The translations under genes and the position numbers were made by a program. Shown one piece after another: positions 29,706 through 39,028 of a DNA stretch of 64,000 nucleotides (position 1 is the first letter of the stretch; the number at the start of each line of letters is the position of its first letter). The notes under the pieces were generated by a model. That model ran no database searches, was not told the DNA's origin, and was given only the letters and a program-made list of their open reading frames with translations. The stretch covers positions 3,115,001 through 3,179,000 of the forward strand of contig NZ_CP080519.1 in NCBI RefSeq assembly GCF_019468465.1, in the 5' to 3' direction. Source of the DNA: Amycolatopsis sp. DSM 110486. GTDB lineage: Bacteria > Actinomycetota > Actinomycetes > Mycobacteriales > Pseudonocardiaceae.

Positions 29706-31376
29706 TCAGCCGATCGTGACGTTGTTGAAGCGTTCGTCGGTGAGCGGGCTGGCCACCACACCCTTGATCTTGGGTCCGACCACGATCGCCGGCGTCGGGT
29801 AGGCGATCGGGATGGCGGGCAGGTAGTCCATGATCATCTTGTTCACGTTCTGGTACGCCTTGGCGTGCGCGTCACCGGCCGGCGAACCGTCCGCCTGCGC
29901 GAGGGCGTTGAACAGCTCGGGGTTGTTGAACCCGAACTCCTTCTTCTCGCGGCCGAAGAACGTGCCGACGAAGTTGCCGGCGTCGTTGTAGTCACCGGTC
30001 CAGCCGAGCAGGTGCAGGTCCTGCTTGCCGAACTTCTGCACGTCGTCCTTGTAACCGCCGTTCCACGGCTCGGCCACCGGCTGGATGGTGATGCCGATGT
30101 TCTTCAGGTCCTCGGAGATCGAGGTGAACGTGTCGGCCGGGTTCGGCATGTAGGGCCGGGTGACCTCGGTCGGGTAGTAGAACTTCAGCGTCAGGTTGCT
30201 GGCGCCGGCCTCGGCGAGCAGCTGCTTGGCCTTCGCCGGGTCGTACGGGTACTTGGTGACGTCGTCGGTGTAGCCCGAGATGGCCTTCGGCACGAACTCG
30301 GTGGCGACCTCGGAACCCTCGGCCAGCTTCGACTTCACGAACTGCTCGCGGTTGATGCCGTAGGCCAGCGCCTGGCGCACCCGCGGGTCCTTGAGCTTCG
30401 GGTTGCCGGACTGGTTGATACCCAGGTACAGCACGTTGAACGACGGGCGGATGAGGACCTGCTCACCCTCGTTGCGCAGCAACCCGTAGTCCTGAGGAGC
30501 CGGGAAGTCGTAGCCCTGGATGTCGCCGGCCTTCAGGGCTTGCTTGCGGGCGTTCTCGTCGGGGATGACCTTGAAGACGAGCTTGTCGAGCTTCGCCGGC
30601 TCGGTGCTGGAGTCGTTGCGCACCAGCGTGATCTCGCCCTTGCCCTGGTCCCAGCTGTCGAACTTGAACGGGCCGGTGCCGGTCACGTGCTTGTAGGCAT
30701 AGTCGCTGTAGGTGAAGGAGTCACCGGACTGCGTGACCTTGTCCGCGTCGTACTGCTTCAGCGCGGTCGGGCTCTGCATCGCGAACGAGGGCAGCGTGAA
30801 CGCGGCGGGGAACGCACCCTTGGCCTTGTTCAGGTTGATGACCGCGGTCGACGGGTCCTTCGCCTCGCAGCTCTTGTAGACGGGGTCGCCGCTCGCGTCG
30901 CCTTCGTTGTGGGCGAAGCCCTCGAAGACGTCGCCGTAGTAGATCATCTGGCTCTGGGCGGCGGCGCCCTTCATGTTGTACCAGCGGTCGAAGTTGTAGC
31001 AGACCGCGCTGGCGTCGAAGGCGGTGCCGTCGCTGAACTTCACGCCCTGTTTGAGAGTGAAGGTCCAGGTCTTGCCGTCGTTGCTCGGCTCCCACTTCGT
31101 GGCGAGCGAGGGCTCCAGCTCGGCGGTGCCCTGCTTGTTCTGGATCAGCGTGTCCAGCATCTGCCGGGTGATCCGGAACGTCTCGCCGTCGTCGTTGAAC
31201 GCCGGGTCGAACATCTTCGGGTTGCCGGTGTCACCGAAGACCATCGTGCCGCCGGTGCCACCACCTCCGGCCTCGTCGCGCTTCGACTCCGCGCACGCGG
31301 TGAGCGAGACCGCGAGCACCCCGGCGAACCCGATCAGGGCCGCACGACGTGTTCGGGTCAGGCGCAATTGCTGCAT
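29706..31376 (-). CDS. Peptide ABC transporter substrate-binding lipoprotein (SBP_bac_5)
   Basis: A 556-residue lipoprotein with signal ALIGFAGVLAVSLTACAESK (lipobox LTAC) and the family-5 binding-protein signatures: WEPSNDGKTWTFTLKQGVKF, TGTGPFKFDSW and DPRVRQALAYGINREQ. It captures peptides or similar ligands outside the membrane. The ATG at 31376 has AAGGGG upstream and excludes a 54-bp upstream extension. First gene of the five-gene operon; the ligand cannot be told from the sequence. Confidence 0.93.
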   Translation of the reverse strand: MQQLRLTRTRRAALIGFAGVLAVSLTACAESKRDEAGGGGTGGTMVFGDTGNPKMFDPAFNDDGETFRITRQMLDTLIQNKQGTAELEPSLATKWEPSNDGKTWTFTLKQGVKFSDGTAFDASAVCYNFDRWYNMKGAAAQSQMIYYGDVFEGFAHNEGDASGDPVYKSCEAKDPSTAVINLNKAKGAFPAAFTLPSFAMQSPTALKQYDADKVTQSGDSFTYSDYAYKHVTGTGPFKFDSWDQGKGEITLVRNDSSTEPAKLDKLVFKVIPDENARKQALKAGDIQGYDFPAPQDYGLLRNEGEQVLIRPSFNVLYLGINQSGNPKLKDPRVRQALAYGINREQFVKSKLAEGSEVATEFVPKAISGYTDDVTKYPYDPAKAKQLLAEAGASNLTLKFYYPTEVTRPYMPNPADTFTSISEDLKNIGITIQPVAEPWNGGYKDDVQKFGKQDLHLLGWTGDYNDAGNFVGTFFGREKKEFGFNNPELFNALAQADGSPAGDAHAKAYQNVNKMIMDYLPAIPIAYPTPAIVVGPKIKGVVASPLTDERFNNVTIG

Positions 31377-31454
31377 CTGGCACCCCTTGGGAGATGTTCG
31401 GTCAAGAACCGTCCGGTCGGTCAGGAACAACTCGGACGATCGGTGTGCTCGCCG

Positions 31455-31483
31455 ACACTAGCGGGAACTCGGCTTGCACTTAA
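31455..31483 (-). promoter_or_regulatory. Possible promoter of the peptide ABC operon
   Basis: On the minus strand TTAAGT is followed, 17 bases later, by TAGTGT, a TAnnnT-type -10 element as used by the principal sigma factor of actinobacteria. It lies about 80-105 bp upstream of the binding-protein start. Assigned by eye only. Confidence 0.35.
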
Positions 31484-31574
31484 GCACGTGAGGTTACGAT
31501 CGCGCTACGTAAGGGCCAAACTCACCGCAATGTGTCGAGAATTATGTACGCAACGTGACGAATTTTGTCGCATT

Positions 31575-31619
31575 GGTACGTAGAGTGGCACTATGGCCAC
31601 TCGAATGGCCTAGTACCGA
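31575..31619. terminator. Nested inverted repeat downstream of the kinase gene
   Basis: An inner AGTGGC-ACTATG-GCCACT (31584-31601) is enclosed by GGTACGTAG ... CTAGTACC, all placed between the kinase stop (31657) and the peptide-ABC promoter. It could terminate the minus-strand glycan transcript; it is also close enough to the ABC promoter to be a regulatory site. Confidence 0.4.
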
Positions 31620-31656
31620 AGGTGGTTTTCGGGTCGTTTCGGACGCGCGGTGACGA

Positions 31657-32184
31657 TCAAGGCAGTCTGGTTTGTGCCGATTCGGGTGTGCCGTCGACGG
31701 CGAACCAACCTTGTTCGAACAACTGCCAGCGACGCAGGTGCGCGCGCGACGCTTCACCGTCACGGGCCACGGCGCGTTCCAGCCGTTCCGCCGCCGTGCC
31801 GCCCTCGATCCAGCACAGGTGCGACAACCTCGGACGCATCGAACGGCGGCCACTCGACACGCCCTCCAGCACCAGAACCCCAGGCACCCCAACGGTCACG
31901 AGTTCACCCGGCCGTGGTTCCCCGGAGGTCCAGTCCACCCGCCGGTACTCGCCGGCGCGCCCGGCTGAAAGCGGTTCGAGCACGCCACGCTCGAGCTGTG
32001 GCCACCACGCCACGGGGTTGTCCCAGGTCGCGAACGCGTCGGTGCTCACGAGCGCGGCCCGCGTCCCCAGCTCGGCAACCACAGCCTCGGCGAGCGTCGA
32101 CTTGCCGGCCCCGGAAGGCCCGTCGATCGCGAGCACACGAACGCCGCCCAGCCGAGGCGGGGCGGCGAGCAGTGCGGAAATCAG
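31657..32184 (-). CDS. Uridine-kinase-like P-loop phosphotransferase
   Basis: A P-loop NTPase with Walker A LAIDGPSGAGKSTLAEAVV at the N terminus, then DAFATWDNPVAWWPQLERGV (DxF/W lid region) and YRRVDWTSGEP, as in uridine kinase-like small-molecule kinases. The substrate is unknown. No ATG/GTG precedes the expected N-terminal residues (ISALLAAPPRLGGVR) in frame; a CTG at 32184, overlapping the DUF2304 stop, would give 175 residues, while GTG 32136 would give 159 and start at the P-loop. Start uncertain. Confidence 0.7.
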   Translation of the reverse strand: MISALLAAPPRLGGVRVLAIDGPSGAGKSTLAEAVVAELGTRAALVSTDAFATWDNPVAWWPQLERGVLEPLSAGRAGEYRRVDWTSGEPRPGELVTVGVPGVLVLEGVSSGRRSMRPRLSHLCWIEGGTAAERLERAVARDGEASRAHLRRWQLFEQGWFAVDGTPESAQTRLP

Positions 32185-32618
32185 CGAACGCGTGCGGCGC
32201 TCACTTCGGGCAGGCCCTTCACGTCGTCGGGCGTGGCCGTCTTGACCTCCAGCGCCGCGATGCGGGCTTCGAGCTCCCGCTTGGTGTCCTCGAGCTCGCA
32301 GCGCAGCAGCGCTGTCTCCTCGACAGAGGTCCGGACCTCTTCCTCCAGGTGCCCGACCTCGGTGGACAGGTGCAGCGCGACGAGAGCCAGGACGACGCCG
32401 GCCAGGAAGAAGACCAGGTTCGAGGGTGTTTCGACGCCGGTCGCCCGGGCGAGAAACTGAGCCGCGGAGGGCACAGCGGCGAGGATGACCACGCCGACCG
32501 CCAGTACGAGCCAGATGCCCGCGTACTTCTCGCGTAGCTTCCGCCGCCGCATCATCTCGACGACGACGAACAGCACGAGACACGCGATGACGATGCTCAG
32601 TACGCGCCAGCCTGCCAT
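32181..32618 (-). CDS. DUF2304 membrane protein
   Basis: A 145-residue protein with three N-terminal hydrophobic helices (VLSIVIACLVLFVVVEMM, YAGIWLVLAVGVVILAAV, NLVFFLAGVVLALVALHL) and a long coiled-coil tail (HLEEEVRTSVEETALL, about residues 88-130). DUF2304 proteins sit next to DPM1-like glycosyltransferases in many genomes, as here (10 bp downstream), and probably anchor or assist them. Confidence 0.85.
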   Translation of the reverse strand: MAGWRVLSIVIACLVLFVVVEMMRRRKLREKYAGIWLVLAVGVVILAAVPSAAQFLARATGVETPSNLVFFLAGVVLALVALHLSTEVGHLEEEVRTSVEETALLRCELEDTKRELEARIAALEVKTATPDDVKGLPEVSAARVR

Positions 32619-32627
32619 GTGGTCCCC

Positions 32628-33383
32628 TTACGCAGCGTCGGACGAGTCGACGGACGGACGACGACGGACAAGTGCGAGCAGCAGTGCCAGACCTGCACGG
32701 CCCAGGTACACGGCTGATTTCACCGGCGAGTGGCTCGGCGTGCCACCGGCGCGTTCGCGCATGACGACCGGGATCTCCGCGATCGTGAGCTTCGCCCTGA
32801 TCGCCATGACCAGGGACTCGACCGTGTCACCCAGGTACTCCGCCGGGTAGTACGCGGCGAAGAGCCGGATCGCCCGGGGCCCCATGGCCTTGAAACCGGA
32901 CGTGACGTCACTGAGTTTGCTTCCGGCGAGACGACTGAACACGAGGGACAGCACCACCATCGCGTACTTGCGAGGGCCGCTGGCCTTGTACGCACCCTTA
33001 CCGGCGAACCGGGAGCCGATCGCAATGTCGGCGCCTTCGTCGAGAGCCTGCAGGAGCGCGCCGACCTCGTCCGGGTCGTGCTGCCCGTCGGCGTCGACCT
33101 GGACGACGACGTCGTATCCGCGGGCGACGGCGTAGCGGAAACCGGTCCGCATCGCCCCGCCCACACCCAGGTTGACCGACAGCCGGGCGACCTCCGCACC
33201 GGCGGCTCGCGCCAGCTCCGAGGTCCGGTCCTTCGAGCCGTCGTCCACCACGAGCACATCCATGCCCGGCAAAGACTGCTTGACGTGGGAGATCACGGCC
33301 CCGACACTCGCCTGCTCATTGAGCGCCGGCATCACGATGAGTACTCGGCGGGTGCTCAAGGACGTGCTGGACACGGAGATCAC
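32628..33383 (-). CDS. GT2 glycosyltransferase, polyprenyl-phosphate mannosyltransferase-like
   Basis: The 251-residue protein has the GT-A fold signatures: VLIVMPALNEQASVG at the N terminus, VLVVDDGSKDRT, VVQVDADGQHDP (the DxD) and SRFAGKG. A C-terminal hydrophobic stretch is short. It resembles DPM1-type enzymes that transfer a sugar to polyprenyl phosphate. The GTG start at 33383 has GAGAAG upstream. Part of a minus-strand run with DUF2304 and the multi-helix membrane protein. Confidence 0.88.
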   Translation of the reverse strand: MISVSSTSLSTRRVLIVMPALNEQASVGAVISHVKQSLPGMDVLVVDDGSKDRTSELARAAGAEVARLSVNLGVGGAMRTGFRYAVARGYDVVVQVDADGQHDPDEVGALLQALDEGADIAIGSRFAGKGAYKASGPRKYAMVVLSLVFSRLAGSKLSDVTSGFKAMGPRAIRLFAAYYPAEYLGDTVESLVMAIRAKLTIAEIPVVMRERAGGTPSHSPVKSAVYLGRAGLALLLALVRRRPSVDSSDAA

Positions 33384-33392
33384 CTTAGCTTC

Positions 33393-35369
33393 TCACTGCC
33401 CGTGAGCGTCGTCGGACCCGGAGCCGGGCGTCGTGGCACCTGACGCGACCACACCGGACTGGCCTTCGATCTGGTAGATCGTGGCGCCGTCGTTGTGGAA
33501 GACCTCACGGAAATCGGGACCAGAGGTGATGTCCGCCACTCCGACCGATTGCTCGGCTGTCGGCGTGGCCATTCCCTTCCCCACGATGACGTAGCGCACG
33601 TGCAGGTCGGTGAGGTCCTTGCGCACCTCGGGGAACTGCTCGATGTCGTCGAGCCAGACGCTGAGGTATCCCGCCTTGGTGTCGGGTGTCGCACCGTAGA
33701 AGTTCCACTCCACCGGCATCACGCCGGCAAGCGCGTACATCCAGGCCGACCCGTCGGCCTTGTTGTTCATCACGTGTTCGCCGGGAACGGTGTGTGCCGC
33801 AAGCCACGCGTACGCGGCTTCTTCGTCCTTCGAAACCGTCGGCCCGTTCCCGTAGTTGATTTCGAGCCGGGCGGTGTTGCGTCCGATGTAGCCACCGCGG
33901 CTGAGCCCGCCGGCCACCACGCCGAGCAGGAGCAGGCCGACCAGCGAGAGCGTCGCGGGCGCCAGCGGCACCCGGTTGCCGACCTTCCCGGCGAACCAGG
34001 CGGATGCGGTGTGCGCGAACTCGCCGAACGCGACGGCGCCGGCCAGCGGAACGAGCGCGGCGATGCGCCAGTGGTCGTTGTAGAACGGGCCGGTGATGGT
34101 CTCGATGAGCGGCGTCTCGAGCGACACCGTGGCCGCGAACAGCCCGCCGAAGACGATGTACGCGCCCACCATCCACATCATCCGGCGATGCCGGACCAGC
34201 AGGACGATCCCGATGAACGCGGGCACCCCGATCCACCACTGCGGGAAATTGGCCATCGGGGAGAAGGTGATGGTCTCGCCCAGTCCTCCGCTGACGGTGG
34301 CTTCCGAAGCCCACGTCGCGCTCGTGACGCCGCCCGCGTTGTACAGCGAGGGCAACACGAGCGGAAGGCCGAACACGGCCGCGAGGACGACCGTCGCGAT
34401 CAGGGTGGATGCCGAGCGGCGCCAGTCGATCTTCTCCCAGCGGAACAGCACCGCGACCAGGATGAGGATGAAGTAGACGGCGATCACGAAAATCAGGCTC
34501 GTGTGCAGGCCGGCGAGCCCGGCCACACCGACGCCGACCGCGACCGGGCCCGTGATCCCGTGCGGCCTCAGCAGGTGCTTCGCCAGGGCGAGCATCGCGG
34601 GCAACATCGCGACACCGGCGACGTAGGGCCACAGCGGTCCGCGCCACAGCGAGTCGTACGGGAAAGAGGTGAACCACGTCGTGACGGCGGCAGCGGCAGC
34701 GACACCCAGCGGAGGCATCTTCCACGCGTGGCACATCGCCGCGACGCCGAGCGGCACGGCAAGGATGACCGCCAGGACGGCCAGGTTGAGCGTGGGCATC
34801 ATCGTCAGCCCGCCCGTGCCGAAGACCAGGGCGAGCAGCGCGTGGTAGGTGTCCGGGTAGAAGTAGTCCGTTTGGTTCGGCAGGTTCGCGATCGTGCCCA
34901 CAGTGGACGGCCGCGCGTCACCGTGCTCCGCGATCCAGCGGACGAGGTTGCCGTGGAACGGGGCGTCCCAGCCCTGCTGGACGCTGTCGATCCCGTTCGT
35001 GCCGCGGAAGAACGTCACCGCGCCGACCGCCATTCCGGCGAGGACACCGAGACCCATCAGGACGTGGTCGCGCACGGGCAACCGCGCTTCCGGCTCTTCG
35101 GCCACGCGTTCCGGGTGCCGGCGCGCGGTGAACCGGTGCGCCGCGAAAGACAGTCCGAAACCGACGGCGGAGAGCACCAGCGTCCACAGCGCGACGTCGA
35201 GCATCGACCAGCGGATGCCGAACCCGCCGAGCACCGGGACGCCGAGGGCGACGATGCCGAATGTCATCAGCGGAGCGGCCGCAGCAAGCGTCCACCCCCT
35301 GAGCCGGATGGCGGCACCGAAGACGAGCCCGGGCAGCCAGAACGCCACTAACACCAAGAGAACGTTCAT
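33393..35369 (-). CDS. Multi-helix membrane protein, DUF6541-like, probable glycan assembly
   Basis: A 658-residue protein with about 14 membrane helices and an extracytoplasmic C-terminal domain from about residue 490 (YGNGPTVSKDEEAAYAWLA, HVRYVIVGKGM). The mid-region DYFYPDTYHALLALVFG and SFPYDSLWRGPLWPYV recur in actinobacterial DUF6541 proteins, thought to be GT-C-like enzymes. It ends 9 bp before the GT2 gene, so they are probably co-transcribed. Function inferred from architecture and neighbours. Confidence 0.75.
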   Translation of the reverse strand: MNVLLVLVAFWLPGLVFGAAIRLRGWTLAAAAPLMTFGIVALGVPVLGGFGIRWSMLDVALWTLVLSAVGFGLSFAAHRFTARRHPERVAEEPEARLPVRDHVLMGLGVLAGMAVGAVTFFRGTNGIDSVQQGWDAPFHGNLVRWIAEHGDARPSTVGTIANLPNQTDYFYPDTYHALLALVFGTGGLTMMPTLNLAVLAVILAVPLGVAAMCHAWKMPPLGVAAAAAVTTWFTSFPYDSLWRGPLWPYVAGVAMLPAMLALAKHLLRPHGITGPVAVGVGVAGLAGLHTSLIFVIAVYFILILVAVLFRWEKIDWRRSASTLIATVVLAAVFGLPLVLPSLYNAGGVTSATWASEATVSGGLGETITFSPMANFPQWWIGVPAFIGIVLLVRHRRMMWMVGAYIVFGGLFAATVSLETPLIETITGPFYNDHWRIAALVPLAGAVAFGEFAHTASAWFAGKVGNRVPLAPATLSLVGLLLLGVVAGGLSRGGYIGRNTARLEINYGNGPTVSKDEEAAYAWLAAHTVPGEHVMNNKADGSAWMYALAGVMPVEWNFYGATPDTKAGYLSVWLDDIEQFPEVRKDLTDLHVRYVIVGKGMATPTAEQSVGVADITSGPDFREVFHNDGATIYQIEGQSGVVASGATTPGSGSDDAHGQ

Positions 35370-35448
35370 CGAATTCGGTGTCCAACCTGATCTGCGCTTG
35401 ATCCCGACGCATTCACGGGCGTGATTCCGCGGTCACACTACTGCGACC

Positions 35449-36762
35449 CTACGAAGACGCTTCACCGGTGCCCGAAGTTGCCTCCACCGGCGATTTCCCG
35501 AGCACGAAGGCGAGCACGACGACGAGCCCGACGGTCGGCGCGGCCGCCAGCGCGATGACCGCGCGAAGCACGGTGTCGCCCGGCAACACCAGCAGCAGCA
35601 CCGACGCAGTCGCGGCGACCACCGCCCAGGTGACCAGCACGCGCCGAGCCTGCGTCCGCGCGATGAGCACGGCGGTGAGCAACTGCATCGGCACCAGTAG
35701 CACCGACGACCACACGAGTCCCGCGACGGCCCAGCCGTCCACTTGGTAGCCCGCGCCGTTGACGAACTGCACGGCCCACGGCCCGATCAGCGCGCCGACG
35801 ACGGCACCCAGTGCGGCCAGCGCCAGCGACGCGAGCGTGCCCAGCGACAGCACCCGGCGCAGCCGGTGGCGTCCCTCCGCGCTGGTGGACAACCGCACGA
35901 CGAACGGCACGGCGAGCGACTGCACGGGTCCGATCAAGGTGAGCGGCAGCCTGGCGATGACGAGCGCGGCGAACAACGCGCCGATCCGGTCGCGGTCCCC
36001 ACCGGGGGCGAGCAGGCCGACCAGCGCCGGGTAGCCCGTGATGACGCTGGCCGTCAGCGCGGCGCCGAGCAGGAGCATCAGCATCCGGCGTAGCGTCACA
36101 GACCAGCCGTCGCCATCCGCGTGCAGGTCGACCAGGCTGCGCGCCTGCCGGATGAACAGCAGCCAGGCGAAGGAGCCGGCCGCGACCGCGAGCGCCAGCG
36201 ACACGAGATTGTAAGCCGTCGCGACCACGAGGGCGCCGAGCACGAGGGCGCGCACTGCCGGCTCGGCCACCACCAGCCAGGAGAAGTGCTTGACCTGGTG
36301 TTGCCCGATCAGCAGCCCGCGGGTCCCGAACTGGCAGGCGAACGCGATGCCGCCGGCCAGGACGATCAGCGCCAGCTCCCACGTGCCGTGGAACAGCCGC
36401 TCGTTGACCGGCGGGATGAGCAGGCACAGGCCGAACAGGGCTGCCACCGCGGCGCCGGTCGCCACCGCTCGCAGCGCACCGCGTCCCGCGAGACCGCCGG
36501 TGAGGCCTGCCACCGCGGACTGGCGCGAAAGCTCCTGCTCCAGTGGCGACAGCGCGCTGCCGAGCCCCATGAGGAGGCCCCAGAACGTCACGAAGGTCGC
36601 GTACTGGTCCGGCGGCAGCAACCGGGCACAGGCGACGGTGAGGACGTAGCCGAGGCCGATCGACACGATCAGCGAGCCGCCGAGCTTGCCCGCGGTCCCG
36701 CGAGCGCCACCGCCCGGGGCCTTGGTGCCCGATTCCTGCGCTTCGCTCACCGGCGAGCTCAT
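35449..36762 (-). CDS. Polysaccharide flippase (MATE/Wzx-like)
   Basis: The product (437 residues) has twelve or more hydrophobic segments, a Lys/Arg-rich start (TAGKLGGSLIVSIGLGYVLT), and segments such as RGLLIGQHQVKHFSWLVVAEP typical of the polysaccharide biosynthesis (Wzx/MviN-like) exporters. It would move lipid-linked sugar units across the membrane. Its ATG overlaps the stop of the upstream GT2 gene by 4 bp. Confidence 0.82.
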   Translation of the reverse strand: MSSPVSEAQESGTKAPGGGARGTAGKLGGSLIVSIGLGYVLTVACARLLPPDQYATFVTFWGLLMGLGSALSPLEQELSRQSAVAGLTGGLAGRGALRAVATGAAVAALFGLCLLIPPVNERLFHGTWELALIVLAGGIAFACQFGTRGLLIGQHQVKHFSWLVVAEPAVRALVLGALVVATAYNLVSLALAVAAGSFAWLLFIRQARSLVDLHADGDGWSVTLRRMLMLLLGAALTASVITGYPALVGLLAPGGDRDRIGALFAALVIARLPLTLIGPVQSLAVPFVVRLSTSAEGRHRLRRVLSLGTLASLALAALGAVVGALIGPWAVQFVNGAGYQVDGWAVAGLVWSSVLLVPMQLLTAVLIARTQARRVLVTWAVVAATASVLLLVLPGDTVLRAVIALAAAPTVGLVVVLAFVLGKSPVEATSGTGEASS

Positions 36763-37778
36763 CGGCGGCGCAGGATCGTCCGCAGCGCGAGGTACAAGCC
36801 CCGCACGACCCCCGCGCCGAAGCCGGTCGCGAACACCGGCAGCAGGGTGGTGACCGCTCGGGCCTCCGCGTTCGTGGCGCCGCAGCGCTTCACCGCGGCA
36901 CCGGCCGCGACCGCCCCTGCCACCCCCACGACGGCTGCGGTTTTGGGCTTCTTGGCGGCGAGGCCGAGTCCGACGACACCGACGGCGAGCGCACCGAACA
37001 ACGCGTTTCGGGCCACGCCCGGAGAAGCGAGGTACGAATCGACATAGGTGGTGCCACGAAAGAATGATTGAGAGTAGAATTTTTTGAACGAGTCGCGCCC
37101 GTGATACGTCGCCGACAGGTCCGGTGCGAGGAAAATCCGCTCGCGTTCCGCAATCCAGCGCAGCATCCGGGTGTCGTCACTGGCGAACCGGATGTCGTCG
37201 AACAAAGACGCGAACGCGACCACGGAACCTTCGAGGAGCTCGCGGCGCGCGCAGAAAAACGTGGTGCCCTTGGGGTACACGTCGAAGTCTTCGATACCGA
37301 AGGACATCAGCCGCGGGTTCGCGCAGTAACGCCGCCACGGAACCTTGACCAGACCTGCCATGAAGCCCGCGTAAGGATTGTGTTCCGATGCGACGTTGAT
37401 GTGGCCGTTCCACACCGCGCGCTCGGGATGTTCGACCAGCTGATCGCGCAGAAAAGTGAGGCTGTGCTGGTCGACGATCACCCGGCTGTCCAGCAGCATG
37501 ATCCAGTCTCCGGAAGCCTTGGACATGCCGGCGCGGCGGGCTTCAAACCGGCCGCCGTTCGCCTGGCTGAGCACAGTGATCCCGTGTCGTTCGCGCAGTT
37601 CGGTGAGCTTTTCGGCGGTGGCGTCCGTGCTTCCGTCGTCGACCACGAGGATCTCGACCGGCCACTGCGCCGCCTCCGCGGAGGCGACCAGCGCGCCGAC
37701 GGAGCGACTGATCCAGTCCTGCTCGTTGTAGACCGGAATCACGACGCTGAGCGAGGGGAGGAGCGGGTTCGCACTCAC
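36759..37778 (-). CDS. GT2 glycosyltransferase with C-terminal membrane helices
   Basis: A 339-residue enzyme: LPSLSVVIPVYNEQDWI, ILVVDDGSTDAT, NGGRFEARRAGMSKASGDWI and LLDSRVIVD (donor-binding DxD variant, Asp-Ser-Arg), then a late region with two hydrophobic helices (ALFGALAVGVVGLGLAA, TAAVVGVAGAVAAGAA). The GTG at 37778 is preferred over a 126-bp upstream extension. Overlaps the flippase start by 4 bp; divergent from the epimerase-like gene. Confidence 0.85.
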   Translation of the reverse strand: MSANPLLPSLSVVIPVYNEQDWISRSVGALVASAEAAQWPVEILVVDDGSTDATAEKLTELRERHGITVLSQANGGRFEARRAGMSKASGDWIMLLDSRVIVDQHSLTFLRDQLVEHPERAVWNGHINVASEHNPYAGFMAGLVKVPWRRYCANPRLMSFGIEDFDVYPKGTTFFCARRELLEGSVVAFASLFDDIRFASDDTRMLRWIAERERIFLAPDLSATYHGRDSFKKFYSQSFFRGTTYVDSYLASPGVARNALFGALAVGVVGLGLAAKKPKTAAVVGVAGAVAAGAAVKRCGATNAEARAVTTLLPVFATGFGAGVVRGLYLALRTILRRR

Positions 37779-37851
37779 CGGGCCGAGGCTACCCTGTGCC
37801 CCGGGGCCGGACGTGCCCAGTATCCTTCGGGCACCGGCAAACCGACCAGAA

Positions 37852-38961
37852 ATGGGCCTTACGGTGATTTCCTTCATTCTCGGCACCACCGCGGAACTGA
37901 TCAAGATCGCGCCGGTCTACCACGGGATCGCCGAACGCGGCATGAGGCCGAAGATCTGGTTCACCGCGCAGCACGTGGACGAGGTCGCCGACGTGCTGTC
38001 GGACCTCAAGCTGCCCGAGCCCGACGTGTGGCTCGTGCCGGAGGACAAGGCCCACAACCTGGAGTCGCCGGCGCAGGTGCCGGCCTGGGCCGCGCAGGTG
38101 CTGCGCACCGCGTGGAGCCGCCGCGCCGAGCTGCGCGCCGCGCTGAACGAGGACGGCCGTCCGCCGCTCGTGCTGGTGCACGGCGACACCTTCACCACGC
38201 CGTACGGCTCGCTGATCGGCAAGCGCATCCTCAAGTCGCGGGTCGGGCACGTCGAGGCGGGCGCGCGGTCGGGCAGCATCCTGTCGCCGCTGCCGGAAGA
38301 GCTGAACCGCAAGATCGCGGCGAAGATCGTGGACATGCACTTCGCGCCGAGCGCGCGTGAGGTGAACAACCTGCGCCACGCGCGCGGTGTCGTCGTCGAC
38401 ACCGAGGCAAACACCGCGATCGACGCGATGCGCCTGGCCATCAACCAACCGCTGGACGTGCCGAACCTGCCGGAGAAGTTCGGTCTGGCCACTCTGCACC
38501 GCTTCGAGCTCGTCTCGCGCGCGGACAAGTACCGCGAGGCGCTGGAGATCCTGCGCGAGCAGAGCCGCAAGATGCCGATCCTGTACATGGCGGGCGCGCC
38601 GGAGCGGGAGAAGATCCGGTCGCTGGGCCTGGACAACCTGTTCGACGACAAGTTCATCGCGCAGCCCAAGATGCGTTACCTGAAGTTCCTGCCGCTGGTG
38701 GCGCGCGCCGAGTACGTCGTCACCGACTCCGGCGGCCTCTCGGCCGAGTGCTACTACCTCGGCCTGCCTTGCGCGGTGCACCGCGAGCGCACGGAAACCC
38801 CGCAGCACCTGGGCGAAACCGTGGTTCTGACGGAGATGCGCGGCGACAAGCTGCAGAACTTCCTGGACACGTACCAGAACCGCCGCGGTGAGTCCTGGAT
38901 GGACAAGTACCACCCGTCCGACATCATCGTCGACACGCTGGCGCAGCTCGGCTACTGCTGA
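37852..38961 (+). CDS. UDP-N-acetylglucosamine 2-epimerase-like protein
   Basis: The protein (369 residues) has a GT-B fold: N-terminal SFILGTTAELIKIAPV, HGDTFTTPYGS, VGHVEAGARSG (as in WecB, which has VGHVEAGLRT), LHRFELVSR, and TDSGGLSAECYYLGLPCAVHRERTETP (shortened; WecB has TDSGGxQEEAPxLGxPxLVLRDxTERPE). It fits the nucleotide-sugar 2-epimerase superfamily, which makes UDP-ManNAc-type precursors. The several departures from the WecB motifs leave the exact reaction open. ATG at 37852; no strong ribosome site. Confidence 0.8.
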   Translation: MGLTVISFILGTTAELIKIAPVYHGIAERGMRPKIWFTAQHVDEVADVLSDLKLPEPDVWLVPEDKAHNLESPAQVPAWAAQVLRTAWSRRAELRAALNEDGRPPLVLVHGDTFTTPYGSLIGKRILKSRVGHVEAGARSGSILSPLPEELNRKIAAKIVDMHFAPSAREVNNLRHARGVVVDTEANTAIDAMRLAINQPLDVPNLPEKFGLATLHRFELVSRADKYREALEILREQSRKMPILYMAGAPEREKIRSLGLDNLFDDKFIAQPKMRYLKFLPLVARAEYVVTDSGGLSAECYYLGLPCAVHRERTETPQHLGETVVLTEMRGDKLQNFLDTYQNRRGESWMDKYHPSDIIVDTLAQLGYC

Positions 38962-38975
38962 ACCACAGCAACGCG

Positions 38976-39009
38976 AAACGGCCCCTTCACCGCGGTGAAG
39001 GGGCCGTTT
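38976..39009. terminator. Bidirectional hairpin terminator
   Basis: A perfect palindromic stem AAACGGCCCCTTCACC / GGTGAAGGGGCCGTTT around CGCG-type centre, flanked by AT-rich ends, between the epimerase-like gene (stop 38961) and recR (stop 39029). Confidence 0.88.
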
Positions 39010-39028
39010 GCTGTTGTCTACACAGTTA

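Noticed and set aside
33495..35351. Plus-strand open frame antisense to the DUF6541-like membrane protein
   Set aside because: Highly charged shadow; the membrane protein on the minus strand has clear helices.
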